Assembly (NCBI GenBank): GCA_963969595.1
Contig: OZ018409.1
Location: 7,578,520-7,642,519 of the forward strand
DNA length: 64,000 bases
Direction: 5' to 3'
Origin: Neckera pumila
Taxonomy: Eukaryota; Streptophyta; Bryopsida; Hypnales; Neckeraceae
Shown: one piece after another, positions 48,101 through 60,552 of the stretch
How the letters are laid out: each line of letters starts with the position of its first letter
Numbering within the stretch: position 1 is the stretch's first letter
Made by a program: the position numbers and the translations under genes
Notes under the pieces: generated by a model
What the model saw: only the letters and a program-made list of their open reading frames with translations
Databases searched by the model: none
Told to the model about the DNA's origin: nothing

Positions 48101-51100
48101 CTCAAAAGAGAAAATCCAGACTCGTCTAGGTAGAACTACCACACATCGTATCATGAGAACTGAATGCACCATTTACCTTTCGGGCATAATAACTCGCTTT
48201 GAATTAGGAAGAAGCTTCTGGAGACGGAGGCACTCGATTGTCGACCGCAGGATCCTGTCCTTCTCTGATGCAAACTACACCATCCTCCCCCAAACACACC
48301 ACGATATCAAAGATTTGCAATTTTTTCCTGCGTTTCAAGCGACTAAACAAAGAAAACTCGGAAGAAAATAGGAAAAATTAGGAGGCAGAATTGGAGACAT
48401 ACCAGTAGAGAGGGTACTTTGATGTCTTGAATCTCTCTGTCAGAGAGTCCGGTGCCGTCATTTAACATGGAAAACCGCCATGCCGCACACTGAGCAGAGA
48501 CATAATCGATAGGCGAAAACATATCCTTGTTACTTGGCCTCGAAACACGACCCCTCCGCACCATGAGCGGCAACATAATATCCTGTAATCCATCCAATGA
48601 GAAATTTATAGCTTTATAAATTGCAGGCACAGGAAATACATAAAGTCAAGTCTCCTTCCTGAAAAGATTAAACATTCTGGACAGATCAGAGCCTTCATCT
48701 TCTGGGAAATCCGCAACCCAGTAATGGTAACCCCTTCCAACATCACAGCACACCATGCTAGCTGCACCATACTATCCTCTTCAAAACTATGTCATCTCAA
48801 AATAAAAGCTGGCAAGAGCGTGCGATCAAACCTGCGCAACTTGGTATAGAGGTTCAGGGAAAGCTGCCAGCAAGCCTGTCCGTGCAGCAACACTAACAAG
48901 GGCATTGCTTTCAGCAACATTCGTCGCCGGATTTATCTGTACAAGCCCGAACAAGCTACCATGACCTCCTCGATCATGACATGCAAAGCTCGAAACAAAA
49001 ACTACATTTTCAAAAACGAAAACTAAGATCAAAAGAGAAAGAGTAACACTCATTACCATGTCATCACTACTCGCTGATGGGCTTATTAACCCCTAAAGGA
49101 CCAGGGACTCAAAATGTGACAGGACCATTCAAGTTTTGAAACTGACCAAAATCTTTATATTGTGAAAAAAACAAATCAGGCCATATTTATATCGCCAGAG
49201 TCGGTCAAGATCATTGCAAGTATTGGTCCAGAAATAAATAATATCAATTAAGCAGAAACAATCCCAGATGACCTACTCAAAACTGCTAAAAACCCATGAG
49301 GCCTAATTTGGTCCTTTAAAGATTATAGATTATAATATAAATTCTAAAAATACTGGAGATACTAAGTGCAAATTATGAAAAAGGATTCGGGTCAACTTCG
49401 TACCAGTACTAGTCGAGAAACAATATGTGGGGCCGCTTGTGCTAACCGGATAGCCAGACATCCACCAAAGGACTCACCCAGCACAGTCAAATGGCGAGGC
49501 TGGCCTGAAGCGTTTTCTACCTCTTGTTCAATTAAAGGAATTATCTTCTGTACAAGTTGTTGCCACGATGATCTATCGTCACTGGGGATGTATACGCATC
49601 GAATATCATATCTGCAACATCACAGCATTGAAGTTCAACTCCATGCATGATCACATCAGAAAACAATTATCATTTGTCATAACATTCTAAAGTAGTACAC
49701 AGCTTACACCTTTGCCGCTGTAGGACAAAAATATTGAGGAACCATCATATTTTTGAAGCAGTTTATTTCTTTGCCTTACATGCACTCACTGTTTGATGAG
49801 CTCACATATAAACATTCCAACTAAGGACTGGATGAAAAGATGTAAACGATTCTAATATGAGCAACACTTGAAGTTACAAACACAGCATAAACTCAATAAT
49901 TGCGCAAAAGGAGTCTGGATTCTTTTGTTGGCTCACTGTTCACTGATTCCAAGGGTGATCACACAGCTCCTCAAGATGATATGATACTAGTGCAGATCTC
50001 AACAGAGAATAGATGCAATCTCTCCACCCAGGACTTCTAGATCGTGTTCTTAAAGAATTACAATATCCAAAAGCCATAATCAGAAATGGGAATTGTTAAA
50101 GCCATACATACCCAGCGGCGACCAGACCAGGTAAGTGTCGGCGTATTCCTTGCCCGGTGCAATCCATTCCCGGCACATACACCAACAGAGGTCCTGACCC
50201 TGTAGGAATCTGGGACGGGCCGGACCTCAACGGATTCAATAAGGTGACATTGACTAAATTCGAAGGAAGGTCTGGCAAAGGACAAGATGGATCTGATGTC
50301 ACAGTGTCTGTCAACGATGTCATCTCCTTCTCTTCATCACTCTCTACATCCTCCACAGTCTCCACCTGCACGCTCTCAATCACTTAGTACTTGCAAATTG
50401 CAACGTCACTCGTTCCAGACAAATCAGTCATTGATTTGGTACGGGAATCAAAGTGCCACTTTAGATTGCACAGGTCCAAGCACCAAGCTTAAAACTTGGA
50501 CCAAGAGCCAACATCATGTGCAACTAGGAGTGAGATAGCAAGCGTAAGAGAATCCATTACATTTCCGACACATTGAGGTACCAAGTGTCTAATCCACCTC
50601 AAATAGGTAAACTGGTTTATCCTATTAATGAGGGTGCAATATGAGTGTCACTAAAAACATTGTGTGAAAATTTGCAGAATTCCCCGAACATTTCAGCCCG
50701 TCCTAAATTAAATACATTAAAAACAGCGTGACTTGGAGCCACATATTAGCCATGCAAGCGCGACACCCATTGATTTCTTGTTTATTGGGTTCTGGCAACA
50801 TTCAAACTCTCGCACTAATTGAAGCGTGAAGTTGGCATTAAAGAGAAGGAGGTAAAACAAACAGAATTATATATTTGTAACAATTGGGTGTAAGATTACT
50901 TGTTACCTCAGTTTGTTGCAATCTAAAATGGCCCAAATTTAGAAATGAAACAGCTAATGGAAATGCAGATAAATTGAATGTCCTCTAAATTGTCATAGCT
51001 AACATAATGCCATACGAAGGAAAGTTACCGGAATGGAAACAAAGGCTCTTCTCAAAAGCCTATAAAAAATAGGGTTCAAAATGCGACCTCTTGTAACGTC

Positions 51101-51345
51101 GAAGAGGAAGAGACAGAGGCGCTTGAATCGCTAGCGCTCCATGCACGACAGCGCCAACTAGATTGGCACCTCTGGCCACAGCCAGCTAGTGAATTCGTAC
51201 TAACGTCGTGGAATGTCAACTGCGAACACCTTAGTTTAAACGGATTCCGAAGAGAACCATCCACGGCAAGAACTTGATTGTCACGCCCTGAATTGAAATG
51301 GGAGCGAAGCAGCAGCTCACAAGCAGGAGCCCCAAGCAACGCCAT
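45162..51345 (-). CDS. Phytyl ester synthase / acyltransferase-like protein, chloroplastic (17 coding exons)
   Basis: Joined exons (minus order): 51345-51088, 50365-50112, 49611-49404, 48936-48832, 48582-48403, 48274-48177, 48049-47824, 47610-47554, 47319-47245, 47122-46994, 46726-46670, 46480-46374, 46158-46021, 45886-45790, 45646-45631, 45397-45333, 45227-45162. All junctions are GT-AG and the sum is 712 codons (711 residues), close to the roughly 700 of Arabidopsis PES1/PES2. The first about 85 residues resemble a chloroplast transit peptide. An alpha/beta-hydrolase domain follows: LLVYVPGMDCTG, nucleophile Ser218 in GESFGG, NPATN, Asp341 in FASEKD, His370 in SGHTLL. An acyltransferase domain follows with VGNHTIFG (His473) and FPGGARE (539-544). 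The family esterifies phytol or diacylglycerol in plastids with acyl groups from galactolipids, notably in senescence and nitrogen stress. The exon 1 donor (GTCGCA) is weak, so that junction is the least sure. A linker of about 60 residues after His370 is not conserved in my reading. Confidence 0.9.
49090..49323 (+). mobile_element. Short E-family element in an intron of the ester synthase gene
   Basis: TTAA at 49086-49089 then CCCCTAAAGGACCAGGG; the other end is GGTCCTTTAAAGATTAT, a decayed inverse. Only about 235 bp. It lies in the intron between exons 3 and 4. Confidence 0.7.
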
Positions 51346-52060
51346 AGCTGATCCTACCCTGCAAACCAATCCACCGTAATATTAAAATATATTAACCTGA
51401 ATGTCACCTGAAAATTTCAATTACCCAACACCAATTCCACCACACCATAGACCACAGAGTGATAACCGACCTCGAAAAGACTAAATTGCAGTCCGCTTCC
51501 ACAGGAATTTCTCAAACACCAAATTAAATAATATCCTGCTAATATCTGCGACTTCTGTCTCGAATCGCAGCTCAATTAGAGATAATTAATGACGTCTTGA
51601 GGACCTGCAAGCCAATTCCAAATATGAATTTAACCGCACCGTCGTCAATTCTCCGCCCAAAACAAGACTGAAGCAGCTCTCTCCCTCTCTCCCTCCCTCC
51701 CTCCGGAACGTTGCCTACCCAGATTCCTGTCCAAACTTGGTAACAGAAATGGAGAAAGCATCTGACGTCCACGTAACCACAAGAGCAACAGGTGAAGTAC
51801 GGTGCTGCAGGCGGTTCAAAGGAGGACGGAGCAGTTGGGTTGGCGAGGGGGAGCCGGAGCCAGCAGCAGGTTCTGTAGCGTAGTGATGTGGAAGTGAAGA
51901 GGCCAAAGGAGGGAAATGCTCGCTTCTGGTTGCGAACTGACGGAATCCGACCGTGAATTTGGAGAAATGCCTCGTGGCCAGAACGAGATTTCATCTGGTC
52001 TTTTTTTTCTTTTAGGAAACATACGGCCTTCAAGGGCCGCAATTGGACTGACACGACACA
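51346..52060 (-). promoter_or_regulatory. 5' leader and promoter region of the ester synthase gene
   Basis: On the minus strand TTGGTTTGCAG|GGTAGGATCAGCT precedes the ATG, a likely 3' splice site at 51359 that implies a 5'UTR intron whose donor I cannot fix. Further up, 51680-51704 is a pure CT tract on the + strand, within a GC-richer block up to about 52060 that probably holds the transcription start. Confidence 0.4.
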
Positions 52061-52492
52061 ACCAAAAGGAAGGAGGCCAGGGAGAACCGACCCCTCTATT
52101 GTCCCAAGTTTTACCCTTGCAGAAAATATTGAAATTCTTTATTTGCTACATTTAATAAAATTTGCAATTTCTGAATTCAAATTTGCAATCAGAGGTCCTG
52201 AATTAATTAGGAAGCATGAAGAAATACAAAATTTAAGCGGTACAAAATAGGGGGCAGTCAATAGAGGGGTCAATCTTCCCTGTCCCAACCAGGGTAGCCT
52301 GGTGCAAAACCCGGGAATCATACACCTTGGATATTCCCATCAGGAATAAGTGGAGGGACAAACAACAACTACTCATGGGCCAGCACGGAGAGCCCCTGTG
52401 TGAACACTACTAGCAAGGAGAGTTGAATCGGGAACCTTGTAGAAGTCCCTATCATTGGAAGTCCCTATCACTTGGCCATTATCCGTGGTAGT
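52061..52492. other. Intergenic DNA, nothing certain
   Basis: Short GC-richer stretches (GGGTAGCCTGGTGCAAAACC, GAATCGGGAACCTTGTAG) look like decayed repeat or tRNA-derived sequence but do not fold into a tRNA that I can support. Confidence 0.3.
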
Positions 52493-52496
52493 TTAA

Positions 52497-53405
52497 CACC
52501 TAAAAGCATTATCCCTTCAAAAGGCAGATGGGATTTTGGGCAGGTACCTACAGGTTGTGATTTTCTAAATTTTTTTTGAAAATAGAAAAATTGCTAAGCT
52601 TCGTGGGAGAATAATTTTTTTTTCAATTGGTGCTTGGGAAAAAAAATTTGCCCAAATAAGCTCAAAACAAACTTTGGTGGTAGCAAAAAAAATTTGCAAT
52701 TTCTTTTTTTCTTTTAAAATTTTTTTTTTTTTTTCTCATAGATTACATTTTTTGTCTATTTGTAAAGCTTTGATTTATTTCATTTGGTTTTGTATGAGAA
52801 AGTTATGGACAATCTTATTTTTTGGGCATTTAGAGCATCTTCTTGAAAAAATTAACTTCCAAGATTATTTCTAAATGCAATTTTTACAATTTTTCAAAAA
52901 AAAAGTTCCACAAGGTTGGGTTTTTTTGCTAGAACAATCTCACCATTGTGATTAGTGCTTTTTAATTCCATATAAAAGATATTAATACTTTAGATTTTCT
53001 TTCTATCTTGTACCTACTTCTATTTAAACAATTTTCTTAGTAATGAAAATTAAGATTTTTTGGATTTTTTTTCCCTTAGAATCTCAATCCAATTCTCCAC
53101 TATAAAGATTTAAAGCTCAAAACTCTGTAGTACAAAACATTTAAGTTCAAAATGTTCAAAGTCATAAAATCTAGTCCCACAATGTGCTAAAAAATTTATT
53201 TTTCTCGCTTTAAGCGCAGATATCCTGCAATTTGTGTGGTCAAAAATTATGAAATTTTTTCACACATTCTCATACTAGTTATGTGTAAGATCCTACAGTT
53301 AGATGTGAAAAAACAAAACATTATTTAATTTTTTTTTACTCTTTGCTATAAAAATGGCAATTTTGGGTGTTTTTTGGCAGAAAAAAGGCCTTGGGCCTTT
53401 AGGGG
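52497..53405 (+). mobile_element. E-family element, full length (909 bp)
   Basis: TTAA at 52493-52496 and 53406-53409; ends ACCTAAAAGC and GGGCCTTTAGGGG. The interior is collinear with 10237-11160. It serves as an un-inserted relative for the nested insertions described elsewhere. Confidence 0.82.
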
Positions 53406-53409
53406 TTAA

Positions 53410-55552
53410 GGTCATTGCGGACCATCATTTGGTCTTTTTACAAGGCCTAGCTTCTAATTTCCTCCAAGGAAGGAAACAAAGGACCATTGTGTATTTTTTG
53501 TTTGTTTAAAGCAGCCGACCCATTTTCAACCGCTCAAGCAATTACACATATTTGGAGCGCAGGTTTTTGGAGTGCAGAATTTTTTCCGTGTACACAAATA
53601 GAGTTTGGAAGGATTTCATGTTTTCCCAGAATTTTATTACTCAAAACATAATTACTGTGAATTTTTTAGTGGAAGATTCTCTTTGACCTATACTGGTGAT
53701 ATAAACCTTTCTATTTTTGACCATATGCTAATTGCAAAATTGACCAAGGGCTAGTTGCAATATTGAGAGACTTACAACCGATTATAATGCGCCACAATTG
53801 CTCTGGAATTGAGCCACAATTTCATGGAGAGCCTATTGATTGGAAATGGGAAGGGGGGATTAGAAATGGATTGGCTACTATATGGGCTTTGTCCTTTTGG
53901 ACAAAGACTACGGCTTCAACTCTTACATGGACTATGGTTTCTGAATAGGAGTTTCCAATTTCTATCTACAACTGCATTCACGTTCCACAATGCACTTAGG
54001 GTTTGGTCAGAGGAAAGATCTGTGCTTAGTCGGGCCTTATATGTATATGAATAGTCAGATGGGAGGGTTGATTTTTTTGTTATTGTTTTAATTTAAATTT
54101 TGCTTGCATATCATTGATTCAATGTTTTTTTTGTTTAATTTTCCCACTAGTCATTATCAATAAACTAATTTTGTTGTTTATCTAGGATAGGATTTCATGG
54201 TTACATAGTTTTTGTTTGTTTGTTTGTTTGTTTCTCTAGACTTCAAATCCTAGGCTAAGATTTAGTCTAAAGATAAAATTAAAAGAAGTCTTTTGGGATT
54301 CCATGTTTCATTTTTTTAAAAAAACCCTGAAATTGACATTGTGACCAAATTGCACTTTAGATATGCAAATATCTATTAGCTTTGTGATTTGAAAGGGATT
54401 TAAAACAAGTTGCAAGAAATGAAAAATGTACTTCATGCATAAAGGACATTTGATTTGGACTAGCTAACTACCACCTTGGCCATATCACATGTTTAACTAG
54501 CTCCTTAGATTTGGCCGGCTTTAGAATTATAGCCCTAGTGCTTGGAGCACCTTTAGTTAATTTATTGGCTCATTTTAATTAGCATTGGCTTAGCAGAAGG
54601 GCTGCTATTTAATGAAATTTGGTGGAACGGCTAGAGACTGCACCAGGCTGCATGCCAGCTCTGACAAGTCACAGCCTTACCCTGATGATTGAATATGACA
54701 AGTTGAAATGAAGCCGTGGAGCCTTGGTCCCTATCTTCTCTCCAGTTCCCTATCTTCTCTCTAGTTCGACCTTATTTTCCGCAGGCTGTAGAGCTTGGAG
54801 CATTTCCAGTAGCCAACCTGCATACAATAGTAGCAAAGTGATTTTGAGTTTGCTAGTGGTAACTCTCAAATTGCAATGGATCCCTCACGAAGCAAGGCGC
54901 AATGCTCAACTGGTTTTCAGGTTCAGCTATAGTTTTAGCCTTGGATTTGGTTTGCATGAGTATTTTTGAGTGTATTCTAGTGACATCAAAAGCTTGGTCT
55001 ATATCAAGCTTGATATCTCTGGCACAGAACTCTCTGGACTCCTTTTACTCTAGTGATTGTAATATTATCAATACTGTTGCAACTTAGCCATATAATGTAT
55101 GGCAAGATTTGGTACTGGACTTACGATTGAATAACATGGTGATGGACATGCACAAATAGTTGTGAACTTAGACGTGTGATGTGGTCTATCTATTTGCTTG
55201 TTGATTAAGAGGCTTGTAAATTGCAGGGGAGTTAACATGCTCCAAAGGCACCTTACTGCCCCTAATGCAAAGCTGATCTTGTTTATCTTAGAAGCTTTAC
55301 CACTGTACTCGAGTTTTACCACTGATTGCATCACACAAAGTGGATGTTGTGCATTAAGTTTCCAAGTTTAGAAAGAAGTATAGAAAAATCAAACATGAAT
55401 CATGGTGGTGCCTTGAAGATTCAGGGATGTCCCAGAAAAGTATTGTTTGTTTGTTTGTTTGTTTCTTATAACCCAAACCAACTAGGTCTTGACATCAATG
55501 ACAAAGGTTTAAGAATTTTCATGGATGTCAATGATAAGGGGTAGAAATGGTG
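53410..55552. other. Intergenic DNA with (TTTG)n microsatellites
   Basis: (TTTG)n runs at about 54207-54234 and 55443-55466. Open frames at 53763-54054 and 54724-55087 have no recognisable family and weak coding character. Confidence 0.4.
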
Positions 55553-55826
55553 CATTAGATGTTATCTGAGGGCATTGGAGGTTTGTTCAAGCCTGTTCCC
55601 AAATTTGTTCCTGATGCAGGGAAGGAACGTCGGGCTATTGTTAGAACCTTTATTACCCTCCAAAAAAAATGCTTCTGAAATTTAAAAAAAAAATTTCAAT
55701 TCTTTTTTTTTTTGATGTGTCCGAACTTTGGCCACGTGATTGCACTGTTGTGGCGCAATGCAGCGCATTCCCTGCAGTTGGGAACTCAAAACTCTTTAAT
55801 TTGTGTGGGTCAAATTCCTTCTAATG
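55553..55826 (+). mobile_element. H-family MITE, diverged
   Basis: Ends CATTAGATGTTATCTGAGGG and CAAATTCCTTCTAATG. It keeps the GTTCC...GGAACG and GATGTGTCCGAACTTTGGCC / ACGTGATTGCAC core in decayed form. Confidence 0.7.
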
Positions 55827-55857
55827 TATAGTTCTTACATCATGACATTATCCTTGA

Positions 55858-56525
55858 AGTAGCAATTTTGAAAGGAAGGACAATATTTCAACTTCTATTT
55901 TGTTGCTCATGCTTGTAGTAGTAGAAGAGTTGTATAGAAACCTATTGCTTCAAAAATTGTGAGATTTGAATGATTTTTGAAGAAGATATAGGCTGATTTT
56001 TGGTTTTCTGCTATTTTCTAGTTGAGTCCTTGAACAAAGCACTACGTTTTTTTGAAATCTAGGATTTTCAAAGATTTTTTGACATCTAAATTTTTTAAAG
56101 ATTTCTAAAATCTAAGAAATTTTAAGATTTTTCAAATTAGACCCCAAATGTACATGTATATTAGAAATCTTACAAAATCCCAGTTTATAGAAATCTTCAA
56201 AAATTTTAGACTCCAAAATCTTTCAACATTTTAGATTTTAAAAAAAATCTTCAAATTTCCTAGAATTAAAAAAATCTTCAAAATTTATAGATGCCAAATA
56301 ATCTTTGAAAATCTTAGATTTCAGAAAAACAAAGTGCTCCATCTAGGAACTCAACTAAGAAATGATGGAAAACTAAAAACCGGCCTACATCTTCCTAAAA
56401 AATCACTCAAATCTCACGATTTTTGAAGCGATAGGTTTGAATGCACTTCTTCTACTACTACAAGCATAAGCAATAAAATAAGAGTTGAAATTTTGTCCTT
56501 CCTCTCAAATTTACTACGAGAAGGA
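55858..56525. repeat. Long inverted repeat, about 668 bp, arms about 300 bp
   Basis: The left arm from 55858 and right arm ending near 56525 are reverse complements at about 85%: GAAAGGAAGGACAATATTTCA pairs with the inverse of GAGAGGAAGGACAAAATTTCA, and CTTGTAGTAGTAGAAGA, ATTGTGAGATTTGA and GAAATCTAGGATTTTCAAAG each have a partner. The centre is a run of short AAATCTT(C/A)AAA repeats. Confidence 0.8.
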
Positions 56526-57820
56526 AGGAAAGAAGCATTTATTGTCAAGTAAGAAACTTAGGAATCTAAACACACAAAATCAAATGGCTCTCACTCTATA
56601 AAGGGAGAATTGAAAAGTGCAAGTGTGAGGTAGAGAAGAAATGAAGACTTTACTAAACAATAAACCATCATCACCAAGCAAAGCAAAACACACAACTCTG
56701 TCCAAAAACACTCCCAAAACTTGACTTGACAACAATGTCAAGTCAAGGAGCTCTCTCTACCTAAACACTCAAATCCTAAGATGGATGAACTTTACAATTC
56801 ATCCAAAATTAAGCTGAACTCCCATAGAAGTCCATCTAACACAATAATTCAATATGGTGTCACTTCACGTGACAAATGCTACTTGAACGATTTGTTAAGA
56901 TCCAAACAAAAATCATTGACATGATCATATTATTTGTGACTTGAATTTATATTTGAAATTAGCTAAAAAAGACCAAAAAATACAAAATAATCAATTGCAA
57001 AATAGGGAACAAATTTACATTTATATGCCGTGAAGAAAATTTGGAATCTTTGCATTTTGCATTTACAAAACCAGATGAAATTTAAGCCTTGGTTGTGAAA
57101 TCCACACTTGTCATCATCATTGCCTTTGTTAGGCCATTGCAGTGAGTTCACTAAAAGAGATCATCTTCTCTACTATCTTTATTTGGATAGGACATGAACC
57201 ACATTTGAGACTTGCTTCCTAGGCTTCCAACTGAAGAACATTTGCACCAACCCTTACATGCTGAAATTGGATAGGACATGAACTACATATGAAACAAGTT
57301 GCTTACTAGGCTTCCAATTGAAGAACATTTGCACCAACCCTTACATGTTGAAATTGACACGCAATTATTTCACACCTATATATCAAGCCTTTTTATTGCT
57401 GAAGAGAGAACAAACCACCAGCCACAAGTGGCACGGTAGGAGAACAAAGACCAAAACAATGACCGGATGACCTGAGACTGACCGGATAGATGGAAGACCA
57501 GACTGTCCTAACAATCTAGCCTAGCACAAGAAGAGGCTATGAGAGGGGGAGAAATCGAGTTGCCAGCCAGTGAAGAGAATTAGAGAGGTTGAAAGACAAA
57601 TCCGGTGAAAGGGCCGGAGGGCGCCCATCTCGGTTGACTCTCGTCCATGACTGCGAAAATAACGGATTTGCATCGTTGTTTGGCAAATGTCTTGAAGAGT
57701 TTACGTTGAGCAAGCGGGGAGCGCCTCCCGGATCAACTGATGGAGTCCCACTCCGCTCTACCATAGTCAATGAGACAGTTCTATATATCTCTAATTTATA
57801 ATGTTCATAGATTCGTACAA
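56526..57820. other. Intergenic DNA with a small duplication and a possible gene relic
   Basis: A block of about 70 bases, GGATAGGACATGAACCACAT...CACCAACCCTTACATG, occurs at 57184-57259 and again at 57269-57345. At 57540-57780 the sequence is GC-richer and open on both strands for 70-77 codons; it could be a decayed exon but I recognise no family. Confidence 0.4.
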
Positions 57821-57823
57821 ATA

Positions 57824-58105
57824 CAACACTGAAGTCGTGAATTCATACCTACGTACCATAATCGTATATATTACATGTATTTTTACACACTGAATTAGTG
57901 CGTAAACAATGTCTATCAATAACTTATGATTGCTATACTGATATCAGTACAGTTTAGGTGCATTTTGGATACCACATTTATATAATTAAAGTACATAAAT
58001 TGTACATTTTTAATAAAGATTTTAACAACACCAATTCCATGCTTAAAAATACTCGTAATATGTACGATTATGGTATGCAGGCATGAATTCACGACTTCAA
58101 TACGT
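57824..58105. mobile_element. MITE with about 60-bp terminal inverted repeats
   Basis: ACTGAAGTCGTGAATTCATA...CCATAATCGTA at the left pairs with TACGATTATGG...CATGAATTCACGACTTCAAT at the right. About 280 bp with an AT-rich interior and no coding capacity. Long termini are seen in Mutator-type MITEs, but I cannot fix a target duplication. Confidence 0.75.
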
Positions 58106-58336
58106 TTTCTGTTGAAAAATTGTCCTCCCTCAAATTTGAGATGTATGTATTAGCTCCGTCGCTCATTTGTCCATGCTTTACGGTTGAAGACTATGTCATT
58201 TCTTCGGAAAAGGACCAGAGGACTGCAGTACAAATCTCCAACCAAATTTGTTTGACGGGATTGAATCTACGAGGAATACTAATCAAAAAGATTCCTTGCC
58301 TCCAAGTGAGGGGTGCCAGGGTCCACAAGCTTCCCT

Positions 58337-58574
58337 CACTATAAGAAATCCGTGTTTTTTGGGATGTTTTCACTATTTTTTGGAACGTATTTTTGTGGAC
58401 ATTGAATAAAACAACCCATGTTTTTATGTCAATAATGATGTTCAATAAAACATCTTGATGTTTTATTGAACATCATTGTTGACATAAAAACATGGGTTGT
58501 TTTATTCAATGTCCACAAAAATGCGTTCCAAAAAATAGTGAAAACATCCTAAAAAACATAGGTTTCTTATAATG
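58337..58574. mobile_element. CACTA-type foldback MITE (238 bp)
   Basis: Ends CACTATAAGAAA and TTTCTTATAATG with a 3-bp duplication CCT (58334-58336 and 58575-58577). CACTAyAAGAAA and a 3-bp duplication are typical of plant CACTA (En/Spm) elements. The two arms of about 115 bp pair with only a handful of mismatches around a tiny loop, so the copy looks young. Confidence 0.87.
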
Positions 58575-58577
58575 CCT

Positions 58578-59500
58578 ATGTGCAACCAAAGTGTTCATAA
58601 TGTGAATCGTGCATTGCCAAGTGTATTGTGTTAAATGGCACTTGCAGAATTGGTGTAGGATGGTTTCCTCTTAGCATCTCGGACACAAACGGCAAAGAAT
58701 ATAGAATTTAAACATAGGTCAAAAGTCACGGAAATACAGTTCCCTACCAAAGTTAGACTTGTATTTGAAAATAAATAAATCAAAGGAAGTTTGAGGGAGC
58801 AAAGTAGACAAAGAGGGCACGTTTTCTTCTTGATTACCAAAATTAGTTTGGGAACATTTAAAAATAGTAGAAAACAGCTTAAAAATATATTTTTAGTAAA
58901 TTTGCCAATAATAGAAGATTCAAAAGGCAATGAAGATATTATACTAGTACCTTCCAAGAAGTCTTGCTACCCCACTAAGAATTCCTTCAAATTTTTCCTT
59001 TTTTAATTGCATTTAAAGAATATCCTTTCAAACCTATCCTATTAAATCTATTGCCCTTCATGGAACCTTAACCAACATATGAAATTTTAATGTCCAAAAA
59101 TAGAAACTATATTTTTGGTGAACTATTTTATTTGTTTTTCACGATATTATATAATGATTAATTGAAAAATATATGTGATGATGTTTTAAGATCTAATTGC
59201 ACATGTATTTAGAAAACATCATTGTTCACATCTTTCATTTTACAAAGACTCATACTATGTAGGTAAAATTTTCCTATACGTGGCTTTAATGTATTTTGCA
59301 ATTTTCTTTTATACACTTTCAAAGGCCAAGGAAAACAGGCTCATGTATTTAACAAAAATTTGACCAAAAGTTGTTAAATAGGATATCATTAGAAAGCTAT
59401 AGTGTTGTAGAAGTCTACTATAACATGAATTTTACATTAAGTCTTGCTCACTAGGAACTACTTTGCAACAAAGTGGTACATCCACTACATAGAGTAATAC
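58578..59500. other. AT-rich intergenic DNA, nothing recognised
   Basis: No gene or clear repeat. Confidence 0.35.
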
Positions 59501-59504
59501 CACC

Positions 59505-59790
59505 TTGAGCTGCTATCACAGCTTCCATTCAGTAGAAATTAACAATTGGTTACTTTCTTGAGATATATCTTCCTATACCAAGTTCACTAATGTCCACATT
59601 TGATCTTTGTTATGGAGTCTACATCTTTTTTGCACTTCATCTTGAACTTGTTTCCATACATTTTCTATAGGATTGGGGGTCAAAAGAATTTGGTGGCCAC
59701 TCAATGAATTCTACATTATGTCATGGTGCAAAGCCAACTAACACTATTTAGAACTTTACAAAGTTCGCTTATAGAACTCCTAGCAATATC
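59505..59790 (-). pseudogene. Tc1/mariner-type transposase relic
   Basis: Read on the minus strand with frame jumps, it gives HNVEFIEWPPNSFDP, then NPIENVWKQVQDEVQKR, and finally MEAVIAAQGGIT. These match the C-terminal part of Tc1/mariner DDE transposases, where (S/P)xDLNPIENxW carries the last catalytic Asp and a short ..AVI..KGG.T block ends the protein. At least one stop (a TGA where DNAPCH-like sequence is expected) and two frameshifts break it. The N-terminal half is not recognisable. It is the only transposase-like coding remnant seen in the window. Confidence 0.65.
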
Positions 59791-60552
59791 ACATACACAA
59801 TATCTTAAACAAACATTAATTTTTTTTCTCAAAACTTCTAGGCTATGTCTACAAGCAACAATCAATAGAAGCATGCTTGCAGTAAAATTGATCCTCTCAA
59901 CTCCAAAGCCTATTGAAATCCACTTCGTGTGATCTCCTACAATGAAATTTTCAAGTATAGCATTGTACCTTTAAACTCAACTTAGTGTTTCCAAAATCAA
60001 CCACCTCTCACAAAGAGAGATTTTTTTTAAAATGGAATGAGTCACAACAAGGTACAAGACTCACCTTGACCAAGACAAAAAATCTCAATCAAATATTTAA
60101 ATTTATCTGCCACAAGTATGTTCTGTAATTGATGAGAACCAGACATGGGGTTGCAAGACTTCTTGGAGGGTATTGTGCATAACTTAACTACGCAACTAAT
60201 CCCACCGGACACTGGCAAACACTTTTTAGCTGTTCAGATGCGGAACGTTCCAAGACCATCCCACTGAAAAATACACAACTTCAGTGCCCTCAGATATCAA
60301 CGAAGGAGTCTGCTCAGTTGTTCCTCAGAAAAAAAAATTGGATCTCAATGTCCTGTTAGGTCTGGAGCACACTATATCCACCGTATCGTGAATCAGAATT
60401 TGCATCTTACGAAAACCAAGCTGGAGTTCACCGACCACCTGAATTGGTTACAGCAATATGCTTTACAAGTTTACATAGAGAATGTCGGTACTTGAAAATG
60501 ACCTCTTTTAACCTGAAGAATATCCTTATCGATTTAACCAAAAAAACTGATC
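59791..60552. other. Intergenic DNA and 3' flank of the proteasome gene
   Basis: About the last 350 bases next to the stop codon are GC-richer and probably carry the 3'UTR of the minus-strand proteasome gene. Nothing else recognised. Confidence 0.35.

Noticed and set aside
51572..52061. 160-codon minus-strand frame upstream of the ester synthase
   Set aside because: It overlaps the probable promoter and leader with a pure CT tract and matches no protein family I know.
52260..52490. Possible tRNA or SINE (GAATCGGGAACCTTG, GCCTGGTGCAAAACCCGGG)
   Set aside because: No complete A and B boxes with a foldable cloverleaf could be traced on either strand.
57589..57801. GC-richer open frames on both strands
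   Set aside because: Coding-like composition but no start, splice or family evidence; left as a possible relic only.
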